DNA of 64,000 nucleotides from Antennarius striatus (taxonomy: Eukaryota; Chordata; Actinopteri; Lophiiformes; Antennariidae). The position numbers were made by a program, and so were the translations under genes. The notes below the pieces were generated by a model. The model did not search any database and was not told the origin of the DNA. It worked only from the letters and a program-made list of their open reading frames with translations. Each line of letters opens with the position of its first letter. Position 1 is the first letter of the stretch. The stretch is from NCBI RefSeq assembly GCF_040054535.1, contig NC_090792.1, positions 3,153,501-3,217,500 on the forward strand, written 5' to 3'. Below, in pieces: positions 33,896 to 46,100 of the stretch.

Positions 33896-35602
33896 ATGGT
33901 GTTAATTCTTCTACTGCTGCTCGTCAACAGCTTTGAGGGGGTTTCTGGAGCCGGGCGTGAGACGCTGTGCACCTCCAGTGTCTGCTTCACCCTTCACACG
34001 GACAGGATGGGCTTTGAGAAAGCCCGGCAGAGCTGCGTCCACAACGGAGGTTACCTGATGACTGTGAGGGACAGAGAAGAAGAGGATGCGCTGCGTTCTC
34101 TTCTCACGCAGATCCAAAGACGTCAGGACAGGGTGCTCAAATTTTGGATTGGGTTAAAACTGCAAAGAGGGAACTGTGTGTCCGCCAAAAAGACTCTCAG
34201 GGGGTTTAAGTGGGTGTCGGGTGAGGAAGACTCCGGCTATTCCAACTGGGAAAAAGAACCTGTCATCACATGCATAGAGGAGAGATGTGTGAGGATTCAT
34301 TACACCTCATCAGGGGAGAACAATCTGAAGTGGCATGCTGGACCCTGCAAAAGCCCCAGTTTCTATGTATGTAAGTTTTATTTTAAAGGAATGTGCAAAC
34401 CTTTGGCTCTACTGGGGCCGGGGAAAATAACCTACACCGCACCCTTCTCAGAGGAGCCGCAAAGAAATGAGATGCAATCGTTTCCACTTGGAACTTACGC
34501 TGAAATTCTATGCGCTGACCAACAGTCTCACTACTCGGTTTGCATGGGAGCGGACGACGTCTACCGCTGGAACGTACCTGGTCCGTTTTGCAAAACGGGA
34601 AAGCAGAATTGTTCGATTAACAACGGCGGATGTGAGCATCTGTGTCGTCAGGATGCGGATGAGGTTCGATGCTTTTGCAAAGAAGGTTACGACCTGGGTG
34701 AGGAGGGCCTCTTATGCTCCATACAGGACTTGTGTGGCGTTGACACCTGTGAGCATCAGTGCATTATGGGAGAGTCTGGGTATTCCTGTAAGTGTCCACA
34801 TGGCTTCAAACTGCACGCAAACCAACGCAACTGCACCGACCTCAACGAGTGTCAATCGCAAGCCTGCGGGCTTCATTTGTGTGTGAATACGTACGGTAGT
34901 TACGTGTGTGTGTGCAGAGACGGCTACCGGATGGTGTCTGGGGAGTGCAGTGATATCAACGAGTGTTTGGATTCCGGATGTGAGCACGGCTGCTCCAACA
35001 GCGTCGGGTCCTTCTCGTGTCACTGTGATCAGGGGTTCACTTTGGTGAACGGCCGCTCGTGCGTCGACGTAGACGAATGCGTCAGTAGTCGCTGCCAGTT
35101 TGGCTGCATCAATACTGAAGGCAGCTTCCTGTGCACGTGCCCCCCAGGGTTTCTCATGCAGAACAATGGATCGTCCTGTACCCCGGACGAGACGGAATCG
35201 TCTTCTGGTGCATCGGAGAGCCCAGCTGACCAGGAAACACAAGAGAACATCACAGAATCTTTAACCAGAACCACAGTGGAGGTGCAACACCAGTCCCCTC
35301 ACATGGACGCGTCGCTCCCTGACCCGGTGAACATCACGCATGAAGACCAGCAAGCCAACATGACCTCAGTGACGAGCGTCCCTAAAACAGTCAACAGCAG
35401 GGTGTTGATCTGTGTTCTGGGTTCAGTCATTCCTCTGCTCTTTTTAATCGCAGTGACTCTGGCTATTGCAATTTTCCGATGTAGCCGCACCAAAAAAGAA
35501 GAAAAGAAAAATGCCACTACGGATGGATACTGTTGGGTCTCCAGCGGCTTGGATCCACGTTTAGAGAAACTCTATGAGTCCATCTTGACTGATGATCTAT
35601 GA
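33896..35602 (+). CDS. cd93: CD93 / C1q receptor-like type I membrane protein
   Basis: Endothelial and myeloid surface receptor of the group XIV C-type lectins, 568 aa, single coding exon. The start is the ATG at 33896 (MVLILLLLLVNS); the frame is open from a GTG at 33887, which is not a eukaryotic start. Order: signal peptide 1-21; C-type lectin domain about 22-160 (FWIGLKL, KWHAGPC, YVCKF); a Cys-containing linker to about 235; five EGF modules about 239-427, the last three calcium-binding (DLNEC, DINEC, DVDEC); an N-glycosylated Ser/Thr-rich stalk; a transmembrane helix about 502-526; a basic tail SRTKKEEKK followed by DGYCWV, comparable to the DSYSWV of mammalian CD93. Five rather than six EGF modules, plus this tail, favour CD93 over thrombomodulin. 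Its neighbour is thbd, as in mammals. Confidence 0.9.
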   Translation: MVLILLLLLVNSFEGVSGAGRETLCTSSVCFTLHTDRMGFEKARQSCVHNGGYLMTVRDREEEDALRSLLTQIQRRQDRVLKFWIGLKLQRGNCVSAKKTLRGFKWVSGEEDSGYSNWEKEPVITCIEERCVRIHYTSSGENNLKWHAGPCKSPSFYVCKFYFKGMCKPLALLGPGKITYTAPFSEEPQRNEMQSFPLGTYAEILCADQQSHYSVCMGADDVYRWNVPGPFCKTGKQNCSINNGGCEHLCRQDADEVRCFCKEGYDLGEEGLLCSIQDLCGVDTCEHQCIMGESGYSCKCPHGFKLHANQRNCTDLNECQSQACGLHLCVNTYGSYVCVCRDGYRMVSGECSDINECLDSGCEHGCSNSVGSFSCHCDQGFTLVNGRSCVDVDECVSSRCQFGCINTEGSFLCTCPPGFLMQNNGSSCTPDETESSSGASESPADQETQENITESLTRTTVEVQHQSPHMDASLPDPVNITHEDQQANMTSVTSVPKTVNSRVLICVLGSVIPLLFLIAVTLAIAIFRCSRTKKEEKKNATTDGYCWVSSGLDPRLEKLYESILTDDL

Positions 35603-35718
35603 CCTGTTGGGATGGTGGAGACTTCTTGTTTATTTATGTTATTTATGTCATTGGGACATCCTCAGGTTAGAGGATGTGCTGTTTTAAGATACATATCAAA
35701 CCATAAATTAGGAGCAAC

Positions 35719-35724
35719 AATAAA
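35719..35724 (+). promoter_or_regulatory. Candidate cd93 polyadenylation signal
   Basis: AATAAA about 115 nt after the cd93 stop codon. Confidence 0.4.
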
Positions 35725-37242
35725 TCAGAAATAATTTGTCTTGAAAGTAAAATTATATAATTAAAATTATATCTAGGAATGGATCAATATTTACTTGGAA
35801 TCGTTATGAAGGCGATGTGGGTGTTCCAGGTTTTATTTGACTTTTACATAGAGAACATTGTTCCATGATTTAATGATAAAAATGAGCATTATTCATTTTA
35901 ATCTGTGTTTTGTCCGATTTTAAATGCCCTCATTCTATTCCCATTTTAACAAGACTTAATCCAGTCATGTATGTACTATTACCTGTCCACTAGACGTGTG
36001 ATCCTGAGCCCAGAACATGTCGTCTCCTGTCAGTGATGTCACCATCAACCTGACCTGACATCAAATGATCATGTTTGAGAAATAAATAGGAACCCTTTAC
36101 TGAGATTACCAACAACAGGATTAGGAATACCACTCCTGGTTGGTGCATTAAAATATATAAACTAAAAAAAGATGGAAAAATACAAGGGTGTAAAAATAGA
36201 TATATAACGTACAGATAAATAGATAAACTGTAAAAGAAGAGAATGCACTTGAGTAATGTTATATTACATTTAAGTGATACTTGATTTGTCAAAGTTTGTA
36301 AATGTTCTTTACAATAAATTCACAAAGTTGGTAGATTGGGGTTTGAATCAGTATTCAGGAAGTGCAGATACTACTGTTCCGTTTTGTCAGCAGGTGTGGC
36401 GTTGAAAGGGTTTAACCACACCGGAGCTTATTCTATAAGACTGGAATAAGAGCAAACAACAAATTTGCCCTTAGCTCCTTCAGGGTCACTGATTTTGTTC
36501 TACGTGTTGTACTCATCTTTTTATACCACATGGAACTGGTGGGAGAAATATTCCTCGACTGTTTTTTTTTGTTTTTTTTTAATTTCCCTCACCTCGGCTG
36601 CATCAGAAGTTAATCTACAGCATGAACTGGCATCTGCTTGTCCACCATCATGTTTGTCTCTTAGCTGTCTCCTCCACTTCCAAGAGGGGGGATTTATTCG
36701 TCTGTGTCACCTTCAATAAATACATAAATAACAGAGACGAAGCTCACTATATTGTTCTTTAAAGCTGGGGGTGCTTCACATTCCGGGAACACTTAAATTA
36801 CAGTCGAATTCTTCGGGTCTTCACTGTTTGAGTATATTGGAGCAACTCAAAACAGCTCCTGACAAATGCATAATGTTCCCACATTTGCTGCAGGCTCCGC
36901 TGGTATTTGTGCACAAAATAGCAAAACACACTTCTTTTCCTGGATGCAGTTTTTTTTTTCTTCTTTAAATATGATATCATGATAAAACATGTGTATGCTT
37001 TAAGATTAAAATAAATAAATGGTTCTGAATTAGGAGCTGTCTTGTATGTACAGAGTCATGATCGTTGCCTTTACCAACTGGGGAAAAAAATGTTTTAATC
37101 TCTTTTCCTTCCTGTCTTTAATGTTGTCATTGTCCAGAAGGGTGTTGCTTCCTGTGTAGGTAGCCACTGGGTCTACATTCACCACAACTTTACAGAAGAT
37201 CTACTGCCCGACATCTCAATCCTGTTTGTACCAGTGAGCATA
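35725..37242. other. Intergenic region cd93-thbd
   Basis: About 1.5 kb with T/A runs. No exon or recognised mobile element was seen. The thbd promoter should lie here but no clear core element stands out. Confidence 0.45.
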
Positions 37243-38322
37243 ATGAATCATTTCACATGGCTTATTTTTGTATTGTCAGTAAAGATGTGCTTTTGCATGT
37301 TGCAGACTGGCATTTGTAGGCCGATTTGTACCGGCAGCGACTGCATTACTTTAAACAAAGACAGGGTGGATTTTAACGCAGCTGAAGGAGCGTGCCACCA
37401 CAGGAATGGAGAGCTGGTGACATTTCAGCCTGAGATGGAGACGAACATCCTTGACATTTTGAGTCAAGAGTTGAATGGCGACTTCTGGATAGGACTGCGT
37501 TTACCGGCTGGGGCTTGCAGCAACCTTTCGGCTCCTCTGAGAGGCTACGAGTGGACCTCTTCTCATGTTCAAACAGGCTTCACACCATCATCCAGCACTT
37601 GGAAAGATAGCGTTAAAGTCTGTTCTCCACGCTGTGTGTCACTTTCTCTTGATGGAAAGTGGGTAGAGAGGCTGTGCTCAGACAAGACTGAAGGTTACCT
37701 TTGCAGAACAACGCACAAACATGCGTGCCAGGCACAAGAATTATCTGAATCGCATGTTTTCCAAAGCTCTGAGGGCTGCAAACCAGGTCCCTGTCAGCAT
37801 GATTGTACAGACGTAAAAGGAGGCTATAAATGCTCTTGTTTCAAAGGATATATTCCAGACAGCAGGGACCCCAGGCAGTGCAAATTGCACTGTTCACAAA
37901 AGAGATGTCCTGTGATATGTGATAATCCCAACCAGTGCTTTTGTCCTGATGGCTTTTTAAATAGCGATACAATTTGTGAGGACATTGACGAATGTTCCAT
38001 GGACAGTTGTGATCAAGATTGTAAAAACACCTTTGGAAGTTTTGTGTGCTCCTGCGCAGAAGGTTTTGTGCTTAAAAATGAAGTCAGATGCATCAAGTCA
38101 GCTCCCAGTGCGAAAGGAACTGTTCAACCCGCCGCCAACAATAACACGCTGAAGGCCTCGTCCGCTACTGCCGGCAGTTTTCTCTGGATATGGATTTGTG
38201 TTGTTGTGGCTGTCATTGTGTTTATATTTGTGTTGAGGCTTTATGTCGTCAAACGCCAGAAACAAAGAGAACAAAACTCCAATCAACAGCCTGCCGTTCC
38301 TGCGGACAACATTGAGTGCTAA
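37243..38322 (+). CDS. thbd: Thrombomodulin, short form with three EGF modules
   Basis: Endothelial thrombin receptor and protein C activation cofactor; 359 aa, single exon. The start is the ATG at 37243 (MNHFTWLIFVLSV); the open frame from GTG 37234 is rejected. Order: signal peptide about 1-22; C-type lectin domain about 23-160 (FWIGLRLPAG, GYLCR); three EGF modules about 178-285; a short stalk; a transmembrane helix about 312-333; a short cytoplasmic tail. The EGF series (CQHDC..., then CPVICDNPNQCFCPDGF, then EDIDECSMDSC) lines up with mammalian EGF4, EGF5 and EGF6, including the unusual short EGF5. Mammalian thrombomodulin has six modules, so EGF1-3 appear absent. Position beside cd93 supports the call. 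Confidence 0.87.
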   Translation: MNHFTWLIFVLSVKMCFCMLQTGICRPICTGSDCITLNKDRVDFNAAEGACHHRNGELVTFQPEMETNILDILSQELNGDFWIGLRLPAGACSNLSAPLRGYEWTSSHVQTGFTPSSSTWKDSVKVCSPRCVSLSLDGKWVERLCSDKTEGYLCRTTHKHACQAQELSESHVFQSSEGCKPGPCQHDCTDVKGGYKCSCFKGYIPDSRDPRQCKLHCSQKRCPVICDNPNQCFCPDGFLNSDTICEDIDECSMDSCDQDCKNTFGSFVCSCAEGFVLKNEVRCIKSAPSAKGTVQPAANNNTLKASSATAGSFLWIWICVVVAVIVFIFVLRLYVVKRQKQREQNSNQQPAVPADNIEC

Positions 38323-39782
38323 ATTTCAATCCAAAACTGATGAAAACAATCACTGCTCTTCTCAGTATTTACAGTTCGACAGACTTTTCTACGCAGTTAC
38401 ACCATATATGTCTAATGATCGCAGAGAGTGTAGAATATAACGGGCTGGAACGTAAGTAACGCATTGTAAAAATATGTTTAGCATCAATTAACATGAACAC
38501 ATTAAACTTGCAACACTTTCAAACAGCTTCAATATTTCATTGTTCAGAATGTGTCTAAGGAGAAGCTTGGAGGTTATCATGAAAAATTGATCATGAAAAG
38601 TATTTCTCACTATTTTACATTAATATTTTAGTTTCATGTGTAAAATTGTCAATTTTAAAGTAATTATCAAGTTATTTAAAGTAATTCTTCAAAACAAAAG
38701 GGGCTTTCACCAGAGCAGATGAAAACATTGGTGATCAGAAGTGCTGTGGAGTTGGCAAAATATGATCAATAAGGTATGACCAAAAATAAAATCTGTTACT
38801 GGAGCACAGCAGAAAATAGCCTTCTATGTCTGATCTGAAGAAATGAAGAACCTTAAGCAGAGGACTGCTGAGGAACATTGTTTGGAGTAGATAACAGATC
38901 AACTTGTGGATCATGCCATGACTAACCTTAATTAACTTTTAGACCCTGATAATAATTTCTACTACAACAGGATGGACAACAGATGGATCGTCTATAATGT
39001 TAACAAACCTTGCTCTTAGGGACAATGCAAACATGGTTAGGCTCTAGGTTACATCTGGGATGAAGCCTAATATCTGGAGATGCAGACAATTGGATTTAAG
39101 ACGTTATGACTACACTGATAAGGGAATGGAAGGTTGAGACAACAATGTGACACAATGATTGTTAAAATTCAATACATGAATTGGTTGAAAGACATTTTGT
39201 AATGAGAGAAGCGTTTAAATTGAATTCTGTGGACGGAGACTACACAAGCCACATGGCTTCTACCCGTCAGCCCTTTTTTGTATGTTGTTGATGTCGCAAA
39301 TAAGATGAAGGTGGTGAAGATGGTTGTAATGACATGTCTGAAAAATAAATAAATAAAATAAATAAACAGTAAAACTGTAGAATGAACAACGAGCCCTTCT
39401 GCTGCTGCTTTCCTTCTAAATTCACTTTCAGGTTTACTTCTTGATATGAATGTTTGCGGCTGTGCATGTAAAATAGATTCATTGAACTGAAATCTGAAAT
39501 GTACATAAAATTGTAACAGTTCATAGTGACCATTATTGTGAGCAGAGCACCATCTGCTGTTCAGCTGAACATAATGTTGAAAAAGGGAAACCAGCCGCTG
39601 TAAATAACACCCGCCCATGTGGATTCCTGATTCTTGACAAATCTTGAGTGAAAGAAATCAAAAGCTGTCAAAATAAATGTAAAAAAAAACCACTTTGAAA
39701 CGTTGGACTATTCTCAATCAATAACTGGAACTGTAAAGAACTGTAAAATTACAATGTTAAGCATAATAAATAAATAAATAAA

Positions 39783-39788
39783 TATATA

Positions 39789-39857
<69 letters not shown>
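39783..39857. repeat. (TA)n microsatellite
   Basis: About 75 bp of TA with one interruption. Confidence 0.95.
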
Positions 39858-39860
<3 letters not shown>

Positions 39861-39927
39861 ACTGTTAAAATAGAACAGGTAACTGAAAAAAGCCAATGTT
39901 TGAAACAATCCACAATAGACCTAGTCC

Positions 39928-39941
39928 ATATATATATACAG

Positions 39942-39988
<47 letters not shown>

Positions 39989-40074
39989 ATATATATATAG
40001 TACTATATATATACAGTACTATATATATATAGTACTGTATATATATACTGTGTATGTATGTATGTATGTATATG

Positions 40075-40156
<82 letters not shown>
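39928..40156. repeat. TATATA/GTAC palindromic units and (GT)n tract
   Basis: TA runs punctuated by AGTACT units to about 40050, then TATG and GT arrays, then TA again. The sequence is rich in self-complementary units. Confidence 0.9.
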
Positions 40157-42023
40157 CATTTTTGTTATTTGTTGCCATCTGATTTTGTCTTGTGATATGA
40201 ACTTTCATTAGCCTCCTTTCGTAAAGGGAAATCAAGTCTGTTATTGCACCACTGAAATAAACTTCATATCAAAAACCAAATACCAAGACATGAGATACTT
40301 ACCTTTGACAAGGAGGTTGTTTTCACTTTTGTCATTTGTTTGTTTGTTTCTACTTATATTTTTCAAAATGAGCCGTTTTCATAAAATTTGGTGGAGGAAT
40401 GTTGAATAATACAGAAAAATTAAACATTAATAACAGATATGATTAGGACTTGGCAGAGGTATATACCCTCTGACTGCCAGTCTAGTTGTAAATGCACATT
40501 ATCCATAATAAAGTGTAACAGTTCAAATATTACCTTAAGTAGTCTTTTTTTATTTGCCATACACTGTATAACAATTAAAAATGAAAAGAATCCATTAGGC
40601 TTCTGCTACTAACATTGGGTATTGCAATCCTGGTTGTACATGATGCATTCCAACAGTCTGTACATTAAAGTTCTTACAGCCGCTGAGCGGAAGCAACAAT
40701 CACAACTCTGAATCATTTTCAGCTCCACTTTTCAGTCTTTTGACTGTTGTATTATTCATCTAATCCCAGGAAAAGCATCATTCACCTACCGTTATAGCTT
40801 CAAACATCAATTTAACGCTGTTTTTTTTATTGAACTTGTGCTTGTCTTGGGGCAGCTGTACTAATTCCAGTACAACCAAGTTTATTTTGTGCAGTACATT
40901 GTTTACTGGTTGCTGGACTTTTTTACTGCATGTTAAATCCTGTAGATCTACTCTTTAGATCCTGTTTTCTACGCTGGACCAAATCTCTCCCCAGAGGAGA
41001 GAGCAGAGCAGACATATCACTCACATATTTCCAGAAACAAACATGACTGAGAATCTGCTTTATGCAACAATCATTAGCAACAGTGAACTCGAGGTTAAAC
41101 TAGTTAAATGGCTTATACCATAACAAGTCTGAACCGGAAAATCCCCAAACCATTTCCATGATTAACTTCTGACTTTATCTCTTTCAGCCTGTGAGGTTCC
41201 TCTGAAAATAAACCCACCACATAAGACTGCTTTCTGATAGACGCTCCAGCACGTAGACTGCAGTCACATTTTCACTGTTTTACTCTGGTGCTCATGATGT
41301 ACCTAACTGAGTTTACATCACTGAGCTTTAATTTAAGAACATATAAAAGTAATGTAAAGTGATATAATTGTTAATCCTCCCAAGAATCAACTGTGCTAAC
41401 AATAAATATTTCAGATTGATCTCTCAGAGTTGTGTGTGTGGACTAAGACTGTGTGTATAATAAAGTAGGTGAGTGAGATATGAGACTGGGTATTACAACC
41501 CAGACCCGGATTTCACCGGTTGTAACTGATAAGCTCACCTTTGACGGTAAATACAGGATCATCAATTTAATCAGCCAATCACAGCAGGAGGAGTTCACCT
41601 TAGGGCGGGACCTCAGACAGAAAACTGATGTGTGGCTGACAGACAATATCTCTTTGACTACAGTTGAAATACTTTTTCATTTGTATATGGTTTAAACCTC
41701 ATAGTCGTAATATAATGGGGGCATTCTTCCGAAAAGAAATATTTTTGTCGATTAAAATAGAAAAACTATAAATAAATAAATAAAATAAATATTTTTATGA
41801 TAAATTATAATTGTTTTTTTTATTTTTAATAAAATTTTTGCTGTCATTATTGAACAAGCAGTGTATGGTCAACTTTTAGGATAAAATGGTAAACTTAAAA
41901 ACACATCTACATATTATTCGATCATCGTCATTAATTCAATCGTGCGTACTGTTTACTGCAACGAGCTACGAATGGACACGAATATCAACACGGAAGTGGG
42001 AGGGGTCACCATTTCTGTTTCAA

Positions 42024-42102
42024 CCAATCAGAAAGTGGGTGTCACATATAGCGTAGTGTCATTGGGTTAAAGTTTGAAGCCTCCGCTTTGTTGATATAAA
42101 TA
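42024..42102 (+). promoter_or_regulatory. gnmt core promoter (CCAAT and TATA-like boxes)
   Basis: CCAAT at 42024-42028 and TATAAATA at 42095-42102. The second lies about 125 nt upstream of the first gnmt ATG, suggesting a start near 42130. Confidence 0.45.
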
Positions 42103-42224
42103 ACAAGTGAACTAGCATGTGGCTACACATCGTGACAGATAAGCAGCTGTCTGTTTACACACAGTTGTGACGTGTTTGCGCCATAACTTCGCCTTCTGCC
42201 GCGTCCAGCAGCTAACAGTAAAAC

Positions 42225-43085
42225 ATGGCAGCTAATTCCAGCAGCACCATGTCGGTCGACAGCGTTTTCAGGACCCGATCTCTCGGCGTGGGAGCCGAGG
42301 GTCTCCCTGACCAGTATGCCGACGGTAAAGCTGCCAAAGTGTGGGAGCTTTACATCGGAGACACAAAGAGTAGGACGCAGGAGTATAAGAGCTGGGTGGT
42401 GTCCCTGCTGAAGGAGCAGGGCGTGCGGAGGGTGCTGGATGTAGCCTGCGGAACGGGGTAATGTTCAACGGGGAGGGCTAAGACAAGCACCAGGCTCTCA
42501 CTGAAGTCCATCAAAATTTAGGTCGATTTAAGAAATTCCTTTTAATCAGGAAACATTTCAGTGGTACAGCAGAGATTTAAGAAAATTTCTCTATTTGCGC
42601 ATCAAATCTTTAATTCGGCATCGTTTCCACACACCTAATCTATCCAGGGTAAAATCTGCTAATTTTGTTTTTTATGTTTATTTGATGGATAAATTTAAAC
42701 ATGATTTAGCTGATAGATTTCTTTTTTTTTTAAAGTTTTATCAATACATTTTTGCAAAGTAATGTAAATTACTATTTTATTCTTGTATAAATACATCATC
42801 AGGTAAGTTTTAGCTGAAATTTCAACTAGCCGACTCTTTAAAAACAGGACAAAATCCGGATTAGTCCACAGACTTAATGAATGAAAGTGCAGAGTTGCAG
42901 AGCAGCCACTGTTCCAAGTCTGTGAGCATGAATGTAAGCTCAGACATTACTTCCGGCAAATGTGTTCACCAGCAAAAACAGAAATCTTTTTTTCTTTTTA
43001 AATGACATTGATTTCCATAAACAAGAATTGGGCAAAACGTATTACATTTATGTGGTTCGGAGCAAAGTAGATGAACATAAGCAAG

Positions 43086-43117
<32 letters not shown>

Positions 43118-46100
43118 GATAGATTGTGTTGATACCTAATCGTGCCAAAATGGAATTGAACACGTGACTGGTGAGACATAGTCCACAAAAGCTGAATGTG
43201 TGTGTGTATCTGGGGTTAGATCTGTGATCTACTCATCCAGATAAGCTGAACTAGATGTTTTCACACATCAGTACGAACAGATGTGGGGGGTGGGGGGGGT
43301 GGTTCTGTGTGGCTGCAGGGAGCTTCAACTGGTTCCCAGCCTGTTTACTGTTCATTTGCTGATTATGTATCTGGGACAAGGTCAAGGCTAATCTTTGATC
43401 CCGGACAAGAAGACGAGTTACAATATCTTGTTTGCCTTGCCCCTCAATTTGCCTCAATTGCTGTTTTTTTTTTTTTTTTTTGTCGAGAGGAACTTGTGAA
43501 GGATACATTTGTAAAATATTACCATTTATTGACTTCATTGCATGTTCGGTGGTATATGTTGATGTATCTACAAAAATCACTCACTTTGCTCACATACTAT
43601 ATAAATGTCACACAGTTAAAGAAATTATATGATAATTATCTTTTTTTTTTCACCTTAAGATTTAGCAGAATAACCATTCAGTGCAATTTGTGTTCCTCAG
43701 AAGCAAAGGTTTATTTCACTCAGCTCTGGCTGCTGGGGTTTATGTTCATACAGTATGGAAGAAGTCTTCTCACTCTGAGCTTAATGTCATACCGTGTCGC
43801 AGTAGCATGGCCATCTCAGGCTACACTAACACGCTCACCGTGGAATGAGGTTCCAAATAGCCTATTTTTGGCTGCCTAAATGTGCCTCTATTAACAAACA
43901 CTCCTGTCTTCAGATTTCACGAGCATCAGAGCACACTGATTGAAGTTATGACACTTACTATGACGACTTTTTGGTCTGAACCGTAGATGATTTCCTGTAG
44001 CTTTTGTCCTGCTTTTAACTCATAATTGTAAGATAACTGATGCTTGTAAGAGTGTTGCTGTTTCCTTATATAAAATCAGCTTTTATTTGAGACAATTAAT
44101 TACTTGGTGGTGAAGGACACTAGAACTGCTGATATGACAGTTGATTCAGTCGTACTCTTTCATGCAGCATCTTAAGTCAGCGAACATCACCATTGTGAAT
44201 TATTTTAGAAATACTGACACTGAAGATTATTAAGTTGTCAGCACGGCAATTGATAGCAGACAGTATTTGTGTTTACTGATCACGTTTTATTTTGCAGGGT
44301 GGATTCCATCATGTTGGTGGAGGAGGGCTTTAGCATGGTGAGCGTGGATGCTAGTGACAAAATGCTCAAATATGCATTGAAGTCCAGATGGGAAAGGAGA
44401 AAAGAGCCAGCGTTCGATCAGTGGGGTAATGCATCCTTCTTTCTGTCAAGACTGAGTTGTGTTTGAATGAAAACGTGTTTTTGTTTTAACGTCGGAAATC
44501 CTGCTGTGCTCATCGGCGTCGACATGCTCAAATAAACATCTTCATCTTTATCTCTTTTTTACTTCTTCCTCTTCACAGTGATTGAAGAGGCCAACTGGTT
44601 GACGTTACCAGAGGACATTCAGAAACCAGGAGCTGGATTTGATGCGGTTATCTGCCTTGGCAACTCCTTCGCCCACTTGCCCGACTTTAAAGGTACGTGA
44701 GAGATAGAAAGGCTTTCAACCAAACGTATTTTCTGAGATTCGATGCTTCTTAAGTTTGGCTTGACCCCGAACAGATGTGATCTGACAGAAAGTCGTTTTG
44801 TTGATGGTGGTTGTGCTTGTTCTGCATTGTTTTCAGGGGACCAGAGCGATCACAAGTTGGCCCTTCAGAACATCGCCAGTATGGTCAGACCAGGTGGGAT
44901 CTTCATCATCGACCACCGCAATTACGACTACATCCTGGAGACCGGCCGAGCGCCTCAAGGCAAAAACATCTACTATAAGGTATGAATTTAAAGGGAGATT
45001 ATGTGATATGTTTCTGACAGAGTGAGATTCCTTATTAACCAAACATCTGCTGCAGTCCTTCATCTTGAATATTTTAATTCTTGGCTGTAAATCATGTGGG
45101 TTTACATTAAAATTGGCCTTAAAGATAATGAGCACAGAATTATCAGATTTTAAGACAATTTAAAGGGAGAAACGCACGTACGGTATGAGGGATAGACAGA
45201 TCAATGCAGAGATGGACCATAGTTCAGACTTCCAAACTTGAACAAATAGCTGCCATCAGAAATGTGGCTTTTGGGCAACAGAAATAGGTGACTCCCCCTC
45301 TCTTTCCCCCATAATGTTTTCCGTTTTCTTCCACCAGTCAAGCGGAGGCCCACCCCCCCCAGAACCGGGGTCTGCCTGACTTTTCTGCCTGTTAAAAGGC
45401 TTCACAGGGTAATTGGTGTGTATTTGTTGAATAAAGAGAGTGGTGTAGTCCAGCTCTGTTGGAAAGTTATGTGAGATAACTTTGGTTGTGGTTTGCCATC
45501 TAACAAATGAAAGTGACTTGATTTAATATAGAAACATAAAGACAAAACAGCAGGTGCAAAGATCTATGAGCCATATTTGATTTACTTAATTTTTCTGCAA
45601 GCATAAGTCCAAATTCCTTAATCCAACAAGAGTAGGCGCTCTGCAGATGGAAGGCGTAAGTACGAATACTAAGTCAACAATCATGAGCTGGAGATAATTC
45701 CACTTCATAAAGCTCCATAGTCCCACAGTCTGCTCTGGTGGTCTCAGTAAGAGTCAGTGGTTCTGTTCACTTCTTCCAGTCGGTTTTCAGCTACGCTTAC
45801 TGAGGTCGTTGTACCACGGAACAGCAAAGATAGTCATTGTTTTATTGTTGTGTTTTCACACGTTGTCTTTTGCAGAGTGATCTAACCCAGGACATCTCCA
45901 CCTCAGTGCTGTGGGTCAACAGTAAACCTCATATGATCACTCTGGACTACACCATCCATGTGCCCAAGGCCTCCCTCAACAACCTTCCTGAAGTAAGGTA
46001 GGTCAGCGCTCAGGGGCGCAGAACCCACTGGGATGTCCTCTGTGGGAAACAACAGTTTAAAGCAGGAAGGTTGAACCGAAACAAACAGATACCGAACAAG

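Larger units (their letters stand above)
38330..42090. other. Intergenic region thbd-gnmt
   Basis: About 3.8 kb, AT-rich. AATAAA at 38785-38790 may serve thbd. The middle is occupied by TA and GT microsatellites. No exon was recognised. Confidence 0.45.

Noticed and set aside
37234-37242. Upstream start of the thbd frame
   Set aside because: The codon is GTG; the ATG at 37243 gives a good signal peptide.
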